A DNA stretch of 64,000 nucleotides from Fibrobacter sp. UWB15 (lineage in GTDB: Bacteria > Fibrobacterota > Fibrobacteria > Fibrobacterales > Fibrobacteraceae): positions 62,001 to 126,000 of the forward strand of contig NZ_FXBA01000007.1 of the NCBI RefSeq assembly GCF_900177705.1. The letters are read 5' to 3'. Under the pieces are notes generated by a model. That model was not told the origin of the DNA. It was given only the letters and a program-made list of their open reading frames with translations, and did not search any database. Both the position numbers and the translations under genes were made by a program. Position 1 is the first letter of the stretch; each line of letters starts with the position of its first letter. Of this stretch, positions 45,608 to 54,252 are shown piece after piece.

Positions 45608-45627
45608 CTCCCCGTATGTACGGGGAG
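45608..45627 (-). terminator. Terminator of the 45652-46710 lipoprotein gene
   Basis: A 9-bp stem, CTCCCCGTA with TACGGGGAG, followed on the minus strand by six T residues. Confidence 0.9.
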
Positions 45628-45651
45628 CCTTTAAATTTGGTTTAGAACCGA

Positions 45652-46710
45652 TTACTGGACCTTGTAAAGTTTCACAGTAATATTGTAGTCGCCGTTGTTG
45701 CCTTCAACAGCATCAGTGATGGCGAAGGCATAGAAGCCAACGCCCGTTTCAGTGCTGTAGCCCGGAGCCAGAGCAACATAAATCTGGTTGGAGTTTTCAA
45801 TCATGTTGGTAAGGGTGGCGCCCGTGCTCTTGAACTTGAAGTCGCTCACGTAGGCGGTTGCCGGAGAACGGTCCGCGTTCATGTCTTCGGGCCAAATATC
45901 CACTTCGTAGTCGTCCGTGTACGGCGGAAGGTCGCTGTTGTTGATCGGAGCAAGTGAAACGGTTGCGCCGGTGGCAGTGAGTTCGGCATTGCCGTCAACC
46001 TTGGCCTTGGCAAAGACGATGTCGCCAGTAGCCCCTGCGGTGCAGGTGGCGAGATTCAGGGCCGGGGCGAGGTTTGTGGACAGGTCAGTAACTTCGCAGA
46101 AGCTCATCGCGACTTCCTGCTTGACCGGTTCCGGCGGAATATCCGGTTCGTCGGATTTGCAGTAGAATGCGTCGCGGGGGAACGGAATCAGCACGGTGCT
46201 TTCGAAATCCTTTTCTCCATTCTTGGCTTTTACGGTAACCATGAGGTTGTAGTTGCCGCAAGCGGTGAAACCTGCGTCGTGCATATCGATGGTCACGCCA
46301 GCAGAGGCCTGGGAGTTCAGATCGATTGCGCTGGTGGGGAATGCAATTTCGTTGTGTCTGATGTCTACGCCTACAAGAGCGTTTGCAGCGTCAAGAACCT
46401 TGTATTCAATGTCGGTGAATGCGATAAGGTCGTTGTTTTCGTTCAGGGAGTCAACGGTAATGTCAAGGCTGAAACGGCCCTTGAAACGCATGATGCCTGC
46501 GCCGTCTTCTCTGTGATTTTCTGCAAGGCCTGCACCGACAAGGTCGCTACTCAAAACAATATTGGCGTCCTGCTGGGTCGGAATTTCAACCTGATCACCC
46601 GGCTTTTCCTGTCCAGGTTCAGTCGAAGACTTGCTATCGCTTCCGCATGCAATGAGTCCGAAAGCGCCAATGGCAAAAACGGAACCCATGAAAAGTTTCT
46701 TAAAATTCAT
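45652..46710 (-). CDS. Lipoprotein of unknown function, 352 aa
   Basis: I do not recognise the mature domain. The signal peptide MNFKKLFMGSVF... ends in the lipobox GLIAC (Cys22), followed by GSDSKSS and a Glu/Pro-rich linker. Residues 50-180 and 200-350 look like two beta-rich modules, the second ending NGDYNITVKLYKVQ. Codon use is like that of the housekeeping genes. The AT-rich 140 bp upstream contain GTGTAAA and likely promoter sequence. It stands alone between uvrB and gpmI. Confidence 0.78.
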   Translation of the reverse strand: MNFKKLFMGSVFAIGAFGLIACGSDSKSSTEPGQEKPGDQVEIPTQQDANIVLSSDLVGAGLAENHREDGAGIMRFKGRFSLDITVDSLNENNDLIAFTDIEYKVLDAANALVGVDIRHNEIAFPTSAIDLNSQASAGVTIDMHDAGFTACGNYNLMVTVKAKNGEKDFESTVLIPFPRDAFYCKSDEPDIPPEPVKQEVAMSFCEVTDLSTNLAPALNLATCTAGATGDIVFAKAKVDGNAELTATGATVSLAPINNSDLPPYTDDYEVDIWPEDMNADRSPATAYVSDFKFKSTGATLTNMIENSNQIYVALAPGYSTETGVGFYAFAITDAVEGNNGDYNITVKLYKVQ

Positions 46711-46853
46711 GATTTTTCCTCATAAAAAGTTTTTCTGCCCTTGAAAATAAACAAAAATGGGCTAAAATGCAATTAAAAAAGTGTAAATTTTGCCTAAAAT
46801 GGTTCGAAAAACACGTTTTTTTGCTCAAAAATGCGGTTTTAAGTGATGTAAAT

Positions 46854-49061
46854 CTACTTCATTCCCCGGATAATATCGCGAAGTCGCGCCGCTTCCTCGA
46901 AATCGAGGCGCGCGGCGGCCTCTTTCATCTGTTTTTCCAGGTCTTCCAGTTGTGAGTTGTCCGTGGTGTGCGGCGATGGATTGCTTCGCCTGCGGCTCGC
47001 AATGACGTCTCCATCCGCACGCTTGGAGTAGCGGGCGCCCTTCTTCTTCGTCTTGCTGCTCGGCTGTAGCGGTTCCATCGGGCGGATTCCGTTACCGTCG
47101 TCTTCGTAGTCCTCATCGATAGAATCGTCGCCGATGTCGCCCAGCGGGTCGTTGATTCTCAAATCGTCTTCGAGCTTGCGGGTCACGGATTTGGGCGTGA
47201 TACCGTGTTCCTTGTTGAATTCTTCCTGAACGGCTCTGCGGCGTGCGGTTTCGGTAATTGCCTTGTCGAGGCTGTCGGTCATGTTGTCGGCAAAAAGCAG
47301 TACGGTGCCGTTCACGTTACGGCTTGCGCGGCCCATTGTCTGGATTAAGCTGCGGTAGTTACGCAGGAATCCTTCCTTGTCGGCGTCGAGAATCGCGACC
47401 ATGCTCACTTCGGGCAAGTCGAGGCCTTCGCGCAGCAAGTTGATGCCCACGAGTACGTCGAATTCACCAGTGCGGAGTCCGCGGATGAGTTCGTGGCGTT
47501 CTAGCGTCTTGATGTCGCTATGCAGGTAACGTGCGCGGATGCCTGCTTCTACAAAGAAGTCGGTGAGGTCCTGCGCCATCTTCTTGGTGAGGGTCGTCAC
47601 CAGCACGCGGTCGCCGTTCTTGACGACTTCCTCGATGCGGTACAGCAGCACGTCCATCTGGCCCTTGATGGGGAACATCTCGATTTTCGGATCCAGAAGT
47701 CCGGTCGGCCTGTTAATTTGTTCGGTAACGACGCCGCCGGTCTTGGTAAGTTCGTAATCGCCGGGGGTGGCACTCACGAATAGCACCTGCTTCGGGTACA
47801 TGTACTCGAATTCGGCGAAGTTCATCGGGCGGTTGTCCAGCGCACAAGGAAGGCGGAACCCGTACTGCACAAGCGTTGTCTTGCGGCTCTTATCGCCTTC
47901 GGCCATGCCGCCTACCTGCGGAATACTCACGTGGGATTCATCCACCATCAAGAGCCAGTCGTCGCCGAAGTAGTCGATGAGCGTAAACGGGCGCGTACCC
48001 GGAGCGCGGTTTTCGATAATGCGGGAGTAGTTCTCGATGCCGCTGCACATGCCGGTCTCGCGAATCATTTCCATGTCGTAGCGGGTGCGGCTCGAAAGGC
48101 GGGCCGATTCCAGCACCTTGCCTTCCTTGTCGAGTTCTGCAAGGCGGTCGGTCAGTTCCATCTGCATGCGCTGCAAAATGCCTGCGCGGCCTTCTTCTTT
48201 CGTGACGAAGTGCTTCGCCGGAGCGATGGTCATCTCGTCCATTTCCTGCGTGACTTCGCCGGTAATGATGTTGAAGCGAACGAGCCTGTCGACTTCATCG
48301 CCGAAAAGCTCGATGCGGAGGCCTTCTTCGTCGTAGCTCGGGTGGATTTCAATCACGTCGCCGTGCACGCGGAAGCTGCCGCGTTCCAGGCTGAAATCGT
48401 TTCTCGTGTACTGAATTCGCACCAAATCGTGCAGAATCTTGTCGCGGTCGTAAACGTCACCCTTCTTGATGCGCACCATCAAATCAAAATATTCGCTCGG
48501 GCTGCCCAAACCGTAGATGCAGCTTACGGATGCAACGATAATCACGTCGCGGCGGGTGAGCAAGTTCGCGGTCGCGCGCAGGCGCAATTTGTCGATCTCG
48601 TCGTTGATGCTGGCATCCTTCTCGATGAACGTGTCCGTGTGCGGGATGTAGGCTTCGGGCTGGAAGTAATCGTAGTAGCTCACGAAGTATTCCACTGCAT
48701 TGTGCGGGAAAAACGCCTTGAATTCCTGGTAAAGTTGCGCCGCAAGCGTCTTGTTGTGCGTGAGGATCAGCGTCGGCTTGCCCACGTTCTTGATGACGTT
48801 TGCCATCGTGAAAGTTTTGCCGGAACCTGTCACGCCAAGGAGCGTCTGGAACTGTTCGCCGTTCTTGAATCCGGCCGTTAGTTCTTCGATGGCCTTCGGC
48901 TGGTCGCCCGCCGCTCCGTAAGGGCTCACAAGCTCGAAGTTCGCGCGGGTCGGCGACTGGAACTGCTTCAACTTCCCCGGTAAACTCTGCTCGGGCGGTA
49001 GCGGTTTCGCTATCGGTTTTGCATACGGGTCAGGTGTAATTGTCTTGCGTGCGCGAGCCAT
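46854..49061 (-). CDS. uvrB: Excinuclease ABC subunit B, carrying an in-frame repeat
   Basis: A 735-residue UvrB, the damage-verifying helicase of nucleotide excision repair. Key motifs: Walker A GVTGSGKTF, the beta-hairpin region YYDYFQPEAYIP, DESHVSIPQ, GINLLREGLDLPE and QTMGRASRN, then a C-terminal UVR domain (LEDLEKQMKEAAARLDFEEAARLRD). The linker before the UVR domain is longer than usual; residues 684-695 (DVIASRRRSNPS) are encoded by a dispersed repeat (46978-47010). Start follows AGGGCAA. It lies 22 nt after the PBP gene, so the two probably form one transcript. Confidence 0.97.
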   Translation of the reverse strand: MARARKTITPDPYAKPIAKPLPPEQSLPGKLKQFQSPTRANFELVSPYGAAGDQPKAIEELTAGFKNGEQFQTLLGVTGSGKTFTMANVIKNVGKPTLILTHNKTLAAQLYQEFKAFFPHNAVEYFVSYYDYFQPEAYIPHTDTFIEKDASINDEIDKLRLRATANLLTRRDVIIVASVSCIYGLGSPSEYFDLMVRIKKGDVYDRDKILHDLVRIQYTRNDFSLERGSFRVHGDVIEIHPSYDEEGLRIELFGDEVDRLVRFNIITGEVTQEMDEMTIAPAKHFVTKEEGRAGILQRMQMELTDRLAELDKEGKVLESARLSSRTRYDMEMIRETGMCSGIENYSRIIENRAPGTRPFTLIDYFGDDWLLMVDESHVSIPQVGGMAEGDKSRKTTLVQYGFRLPCALDNRPMNFAEFEYMYPKQVLFVSATPGDYELTKTGGVVTEQINRPTGLLDPKIEMFPIKGQMDVLLYRIEEVVKNGDRVLVTTLTKKMAQDLTDFFVEAGIRARYLHSDIKTLERHELIRGLRTGEFDVLVGINLLREGLDLPEVSMVAILDADKEGFLRNYRSLIQTMGRASRNVNGTVLLFADNMTDSLDKAITETARRRAVQEEFNKEHGITPKSVTRKLEDDLRINDPLGDIGDDSIDEDYEDDGNGIRPMEPLQPSSKTKKKGARYSKRADGDVIASRRRSNPSPHTTDNSQLEDLEKQMKEAAARLDFEEAARLRDIIRGMK
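46978..47010. repeat. Dispersed palindromic repeat inserted in frame in uvrB
   Basis: On the coding strand it reads GACGTCATTGCGAGCC and then CAGGCGAAGCAATCC. It aligns with the GSCFA insertion at 22375-22411 with small length differences. Confidence 0.75.
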
Positions 49062-49083
49062 GATTTGCCCTAGCCTCTAAGCG

Positions 49084-52000
49084 TTATTCAGCTTCAATGG
49101 GAACGAATGCGCTCTTGCTATCAAAGCCTTCAGGCAAATCCCAGTCATCGTCCTTGGGCATGGCGGCAGCCTTCGGCTGGGCCGGTTGTGCGGGCACGGC
49201 CACTGCGGCGCCTTCCGAGGTAGAGCCTTCGGCAGGAGCACTCGGGGCGGCGCCGGCTGCATTGGCAGAATCTGCGGTGGCGGCGGGTGCTGCGGCCGGC
49301 ATGGGCAAACTGACCATGATTCCGTTTTCGGCGGCGGTTTCTGCAGCTGCGGCGTGTACCTGCGGCGGCGTGAATCCCGGAACCTCAATCCACGGGAGCG
49401 GGCGGCCTTGTTCGGCGCTACCGCCTGCGATAATGCTTCCGGTCATCGGGTCAACCGTCAGCTGACCGCGTTCGTTCGGGAGTACCAGCGGAACTTCGCC
49501 CGCGGCAAGCATCGAAATGTCGAGGAAGTCAATCTTTTCAGGCAGTCCCAAAATATTGATTTCTTTCTTGGCAAAATCTGCCCACTGCGGAAGGCCGCCG
49601 CTTGCGCCAGCAATACGCGTGCGGCCTGATTTCAGCGGCTTGTTGTCGTCAAAGCCCACATAGCTACCGATAGCAATCACGGAATCAGTAGAAATGCCGT
49701 TCTTCTCGTTCACGTAAGTCGGGAGCGCGCCGAGGAATGCCACGTTGCGGTAATCGTTGGTGGTACCGGTCTTACCGAGGGCGGGGTAGCGCAGCGTAAT
49801 GGCGTTATCCGGCGAGGTCACCGTAATGTGCGTGTACTGGCTGCGTGCCGTACCGTTTACGAACACGGAATGCAACATCACTGCCATCTGCGAGGTAATC
49901 GTGTCGCCAAGCACTACCTTGCTTTCGGTCTTGTTCTTGAAAATCACCTTGCCGTCGCGGTTCTTGATTTCCTTGATGAAGCACGGATCGGTCCAGTCGC
50001 CGTCTAGGCACTTGAACACCTTGCCGGTTAAAAGCGTCTGGTAAGCCGTCGAAATTTCGGCGAGCGTAATGTCGTTCACGCCGAGCGGCATACTGAACAC
50101 TTTCTGCAACTTCTGCTTGATGCCGATTTCCTTGGCAAAACGTGCGTACTCGGCAAAGGCGAGCGAACGCCTGTAATCGGGCCAGTATCGCAGGTGTTCG
50201 GCATCCAGGTAATCCACTTCGCTGTCCACCGGTTCGATCATGGTCGAAAGGCGCTTCATATCGGCGAGTGTAAAGTGGTTGAGCAATACCACGGAATCCA
50301 GTGGCGGGAGCACAATCGACGGGTCCAGTTCTTGTGCCTGGCGTTCGCGCAAGATTTCGGAATAGCGCTTGTAGTTGTGCTTGATGAACCCGAGAGTCTT
50401 CGCATCTTTCTTGGACTGCTTCACGGCGACATCGTTAAAGGTTCCGTAGCGCAGGTTCAGCACGTCGAGCGCCTTGGCGTCTTTACCTTCGAGCCTGTAG
50501 CGTTCGGCAAGGGCGTCGCGGGCTTTGGTGAATTCGATTTCGCGCTTGGTGTCTTCTTTCAAAATCAGGCCGTACTTGTCACGCAGACGTTCAAAGAACT
50601 TCTTGGTGTCTTCGTCTTCGTGGCGTGCCATGTCGTTCACGGCTGCAATGTCGTTGAATTCTTCGAGCGAAAGCTTGTCGAGCAAGTGCTCCAGAAGCCA
50701 AATACTTGCAATGTTTTCAGAACGCGTGGCAGACCAGGCAATGCTTACGACGTCACCCTTGTTCTTGTGGTCCGGACGCGGAAAATAGAACTGATTGGTG
50801 AACTGGAAAACGTTGAAGTCGTTTTCAAGCATGTCCAGGTAATTCCAGTGGTACTTGAGGGCGAGTGCATAAAGGATCGGCTTCCAGCTAGAACCCAGCT
50901 GGCGCACAGCCTTAAAGCTACGGTCGAATCCGGTGTTGTGGAAACCGCCCTGGCTTGCGATTACGTTGCCGTTCTGGATAGCGAACAGGGCGCCTTGCAG
51001 CACGGGTTCCGTTTCAATCTGGCAAGGGGCAAAGCCGTCTACAAGCTTATCGTCCATGATGCTCACCAAGAGGATTGCTCCCTTCTTGAGTTGCGGGGCC
51101 AAAATCTTGTTCACGTCGCCGCCGGCCTTTTTCGCGAAGTCCTTCACGGCTGCTTCCGAAACCAAGCCCTTGAGCTGGCCGAAGCTGAGAGTCAATGCCT
51201 TCAGGCCTCCCTGGTCATCGACCATGATGCTGTCGACGGTGCCGTACAGGTAGTCACCCTTGCGTGCCGTCTGGGCGCGGTTTGCAAACTGTGCCTTCGG
51301 GAGCACGAAGCCGCCGAGCTGCATCTGGAGTCCACTGATGTTTGCCTGTAAAGCGGTCTTTGCGGCGTCCTGGCTGCGGGCATCTACGGTCGTCGTAATC
51401 GAAAGCTGTGCCTTGCGCCAGTCCTCGATTCCTTCGGCTTCAAACTTTTTCTGGAAGAATTCGCCGTCCAGTTTTTCTTCAATACGTTCGAGCATGGTGC
51501 TCACGCTAAAGCGGAAGTTGCCGTGGTTGAATTCCAGCGGTTTGGCCAGCGCTTCGCTCATTTCTTCTTCAGAAATGTAGTTCTCTTCGACCATGCGGCG
51601 GAGCACATATTCCAAACGTTCCTTACCGCGGGCCAGGGCCTTTTCGCGGCGTTCGGCGCTACGCTGAATAAACGGGTCGTAGTTGAACGGGCCCTTTACT
51701 GAACCTGCAATAAAGGCGCATTCGGCAAGCGTCAGGTCCTTGAGTTCCTTGTTAAAGAAGTACTGGGCTGCAATAGCGACCCCTTTACCGGTGCCCGAAA
51801 CGTGGAACTGGTTCAGGTAGAATTCCAGAATGTCTTCTTTGCTAAAGTGCTTTTCCATGCGGAGCGCGTTAATGAGCTCCTTGCCCTTTTCCTTGATACT
51901 TCGTTCTTCGCGACCGAAAATGTTTTTTACGGCCTGCTGGGTAAGGGTTGAACCGCCTTGACGCATGTGGCCGCTCTTGATGTTCGAAATCATGGCGCGG

Positions 52001-52332
52001 GTAAAGCCGTAAATGCTGAATCCGGAGTGCGTCCAGTAGCCGGCGTCTTCGGCGGCAATCAGGGCGTTCACGATATTGGCCGGAATGTCGCCGTAAGGCA
52101 CGTACACGCGGTGGTTTGCGTCAAAGAAGGCGCCCAAAAGTTCTTCACCGTCATTATAATAGACGCGGGTTTCGCCCGAAAGCACCTGCAGAATGGTGGA
52201 ACGGTTGAACTGGTTGTCTGGATCCTGGGTCGGGAGTATCTTGAAGACCACGATATAGGCGGGAATGCAACAAATGAGGCCGACTAATGCAAAAGCGGCC
52301 ACGATTTTGAACAATTTGGAGAAGAGACGCAT
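49084..52332 (-). CDS. Class A penicillin-binding protein (PBP1A type), unusually long
   Basis: A 1082-residue bifunctional peptidoglycan synthase. An N-terminal helix (VAAFALVGLICCIPAYIVVF) anchors it. The GT51 glycosyltransferase has catalytic EDAGYW (Glu96) and GGSTLTQQAVKN near 127-138. The transpeptidase has SxxK at SSWK (481-484), SxN at SEN (538-540) and KTG at 853-855. Between SEN and KTG lie about 310 residues, far more than usual, including a charged helical insertion (about 560-720). The C-terminal 120 residues are an Ala/Pro-rich tail. It is upstream of uvrB on the same strand. Confidence 0.93.
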   Translation of the reverse strand: MRLFSKLFKIVAAFALVGLICCIPAYIVVFKILPTQDPDNQFNRSTILQVLSGETRVYYNDGEELLGAFFDANHRVYVPYGDIPANIVNALIAAEDAGYWTHSGFSIYGFTRAMISNIKSGHMRQGGSTLTQQAVKNIFGREERSIKEKGKELINALRMEKHFSKEDILEFYLNQFHVSGTGKGVAIAAQYFFNKELKDLTLAECAFIAGSVKGPFNYDPFIQRSAERREKALARGKERLEYVLRRMVEENYISEEEMSEALAKPLEFNHGNFRFSVSTMLERIEEKLDGEFFQKKFEAEGIEDWRKAQLSITTTVDARSQDAAKTALQANISGLQMQLGGFVLPKAQFANRAQTARKGDYLYGTVDSIMVDDQGGLKALTLSFGQLKGLVSEAAVKDFAKKAGGDVNKILAPQLKKGAILLVSIMDDKLVDGFAPCQIETEPVLQGALFAIQNGNVIASQGGFHNTGFDRSFKAVRQLGSSWKPILYALALKYHWNYLDMLENDFNVFQFTNQFYFPRPDHKNKGDVVSIAWSATRSENIASIWLLEHLLDKLSLEEFNDIAAVNDMARHEDEDTKKFFERLRDKYGLILKEDTKREIEFTKARDALAERYRLEGKDAKALDVLNLRYGTFNDVAVKQSKKDAKTLGFIKHNYKRYSEILRERQAQELDPSIVLPPLDSVVLLNHFTLADMKRLSTMIEPVDSEVDYLDAEHLRYWPDYRRSLAFAEYARFAKEIGIKQKLQKVFSMPLGVNDITLAEISTAYQTLLTGKVFKCLDGDWTDPCFIKEIKNRDGKVIFKNKTESKVVLGDTITSQMAVMLHSVFVNGTARSQYTHITVTSPDNAITLRYPALGKTGTTNDYRNVAFLGALPTYVNEKNGISTDSVIAIGSYVGFDDNKPLKSGRTRIAGASGGLPQWADFAKKEINILGLPEKIDFLDISMLAAGEVPLVLPNERGQLTVDPMTGSIIAGGSAEQGRPLPWIEVPGFTPPQVHAAAAETAAENGIMVSLPMPAAAPAATADSANAAGAAPSAPAEGSTSEGAAVAVPAQPAQPKAAAMPKDDDWDLPEGFDSKSAFVPIEAE

Positions 52333-52425
52333 GTATAAAATTTAGAAAATTTGGTTTTTTGCTCCATGTAATGTAAAAAAAAATGCCATTTTGGGGCTAA
52401 ATTTGCCATTTTTGCGTCTTTACCC

Positions 52426-52454
52426 TTGAAAAATTACCGAATTTTATCTAAAAT
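52426..52454 (+). promoter_or_regulatory. Promoter of tRNA-Ser
   Basis: TTGAAA (52426-52431), a 17-bp spacer and TAAAAT (52449-52454), 15 nt before the tRNA. It shows that the house sigma-70-like consensus applies here. Confidence 0.75.
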
Positions 52455-52469
52455 TTGTGTCCCCAAGAT

Positions 52470-52558
52470 GGGAAGATGGCCGAGCTGGCCGAAGGCGCGT
52501 CCCTGCTAAGGACGTATAGGACTTAATCCTATCGCGAGTTCGAATCTCGCTCTTCCCG
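52470..52558 (+). tRNA. tRNA-Ser (anticodon GCT)
   Basis: The acceptor stem GGGAAGA pairs with TCTTCCC, with discriminator G. The anticodon loop CTGCTAA gives GCT (reads AGC/AGT). The long variable arm and GCGAG-TTCGAAT-CTCGC T arm fit tRNA-Ser. CCA is not encoded. Confidence 0.97.
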
Positions 52559-52562
52559 CTGC

Positions 52563-52594
52563 AAAGACCCTCTGGAGCAATCCGGAGGGTCTTT
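52563..52594 (+). terminator. Terminator of tRNA-Ser
   Basis: AAGACCCTC pairs with GAGGGTCTT (with an inner GG/CC) followed by TTTGCTTTCTT. Confidence 0.85.
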
Positions 52595-52768
52595 TGCTTT
52601 CTTAAAGTCAGGGGTGGTCACGAATAAGCTCCTTTAGGTGTATTCAAAACGTATTCAAATTTATGAAATTTGAAAAACAACCCTAAAAACCTTGCTTAAA
52701 TGTGCAAAAAATCACTTTTTGTATCAAAAATATTGACGCATTGGCTGAGGTTGTATAGATTTACACTA

Positions 52769-53605
52769 ATGGCTCCTATTTTGCAATATCAAGATTTTCG
52801 TCGTTATCTACAAGACTTTTACGACTGGAAAAAGCGTACTTCGGCATTTTCGTGGCGTGATTATTCGAAAATGGCGGGGTTTGCTTCGCCAGTGTTCATG
52901 AAACAGGTTTGCGAGGGTAAGGCAAATCTCGGAAAGAAAGCGACCGTCAAGGTGGCTGATGCGTTTAATTTTATCGGTATCGAGCGAGAGTACTTCTTCA
53001 GTTTGGTGATGTTTGCGCAGGCGAAGACCGATGACAAGAAACGTTTCGCTTATGCCGAAATGCAGTCCATTGCGAAGGCGAGCAAGGTAAACCTCATCGG
53101 TGTCGATGCATACAAGTATTACGACTCTTGGGTGCACCCGGTAGTGCGTGAATTGGCGCCTGCCATGCCGGGGGCTATGCCAAAAGAAATCGCAGGCAAG
53201 TGCGTTCATGAAGTTTCTGCGAAAGAAGTGAAGGAATCTATCGAGTTCCAGGTCCGTGCGGGAATTCTTAAAAAGACGGATGACGGCAATTATTCGCAGA
53301 CAGATAAGTTGCTGGGTGGCGACACGCAGTCGATGTCTTTGGCCGTGCGTTCCATGAACAGGCAAATGGCCACCTTTGCGGTAGATGCACTTGACCGCTT
53401 TGCTGCGGATGAACGTTATGTTGCGGGGGTTACCATGGGTGTTTCGGATGGTGCCTTTGAAAAAATTGTCGAAACCTTGAAACAGTGCCGTAACCAGGTT
53501 CTAGAAATCATTGCGAATGACGACAAGGTGGATCGAGTGTTGCGCCTGAATTTGCAACTGTTCCCGTTGACTCAGAAAATAGAAGGTGCAGACGATGAAA
53601 AGTAA
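52769..53605 (+). CDS. TIGR02147/DUF4423-type protein (putative regulator), copy 2
   Basis: A 278-residue paralogue of the protein at 23349. It shares the HTH-like WRDYSKMAGFASPVFMKQV region, DAYKYYDSWVHPVVRELAP, MPGAMP, RSMNRQMATFAVDAL and GVTMGVSDGAF. The frame is open 23 codons further upstream, but homology with copy 1 supports this ATG. There is no Shine-Dalgarno, and TATAGA ends 9 nt before the ATG, so the mRNA may be leaderless. It overlaps the next lipoprotein gene by 11 nt, showing coupling. As at the first locus, a surface-protein gene follows. Confidence 0.85.
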   Translation: MAPILQYQDFRRYLQDFYDWKKRTSAFSWRDYSKMAGFASPVFMKQVCEGKANLGKKATVKVADAFNFIGIEREYFFSLVMFAQAKTDDKKRFAYAEMQSIAKASKVNLIGVDAYKYYDSWVHPVVRELAPAMPGAMPKEIAGKCVHEVSAKEVKESIEFQVRAGILKKTDDGNYSQTDKLLGGDTQSMSLAVRSMNRQMATFAVDALDRFAADERYVAGVTMGVSDGAFEKIVETLKQCRNQVLEIIANDDKVDRVLRLNLQLFPLTQKIEGADDEK

Positions 53606-54251
53606 GATGCTTGGAAATGTTGCGCTTTGGCTTGCTTTGTGCGGCGCCTTGTTGGGACTTGCCGCATGTTCCGAAAAATCTACGGCGGGTGCAACCGTAG
53701 ATGATAATTCTGTGGCAGAAATTTCTGCGGATGAAAAGTTGATTCTAGAACATCAAGTTGATTCTGTCAAGAACTTTGTTGATGGCATACCGGCAGATAT
53801 TGACGATTATGAAAGGGATACTACCAGGTTCTGGTTCGAAATTAGGTTCAGCGGCGAACATGAAAAATATTTCTATTATGAATGGGATAATCCGTTATCC
53901 AATTGCATCATCAATATCTATCGCTCGGAATACGGAGTGCTGAATGCGGAATATAATGAAGTATCTATTTTATGGACGTTCTTCTTGACTGCAGATGACA
54001 GCGGCGTTACGTCCCATCTGAAAATGGAATATAATACTGTTTCCGAATCCCGCTGCGAAAAAGAAATTTCTGATTTTGCAAATACTTGTGAAAAAGGCGG
54101 CGGAACTTTGTATCGCCATATAGGAACCTGCAAGGATACCGAATTGCACGTGACATGTTCAACGTTCATCGGTCATTTGACAGAAAGCGCCGACAGTATT
54201 TTGGACAAGGCTGCCGAAAAAATGAAAAACAAATGTATGGAGGGTAAGTAA
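53595..54251 (+). CDS. Lipoprotein of unknown function, 218 aa
   Basis: I do not recognise the domain. The signal peptide MKSKMLGNVALW... ends in GLAAC (Cys25). The mature part is acidic at first (DDNSVAEISADEKLILEH) and then has RFWFEIRFSGEHEKYFYYEWDN and four or more cysteines (including CEKEISDFANTCEKGG and CKDTELHVTC). The gene overlaps the TIGR02147 gene by 11 nt and ends 1 nt before the next start, so all three are one transcript. From about 53.8 kb the base use is AT-richer than in the housekeeping genes. Confidence 0.75.
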   Translation: MKSKMLGNVALWLALCGALLGLAACSEKSTAGATVDDNSVAEISADEKLILEHQVDSVKNFVDGIPADIDDYERDTTRFWFEIRFSGEHEKYFYYEWDNPLSNCIINIYRSEYGVLNAEYNEVSILWTFFLTADDSGVTSHLKMEYNTVSESRCEKEISDFANTCEKGGGTLYRHIGTCKDTELHVTCSTFIGHLTESADSILDKAAEKMKNKCMEGK

Positions 54252-54252
54252 A

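Noticed and set aside
52640-52659. GTATTCAAA direct repeat as a phage attachment site after tRNA-Ser
   Set aside because: The repeat is only 9 bp, does not match the tRNA 3' end, and there is no integrase or distal copy seen; kept only as a weak hint.
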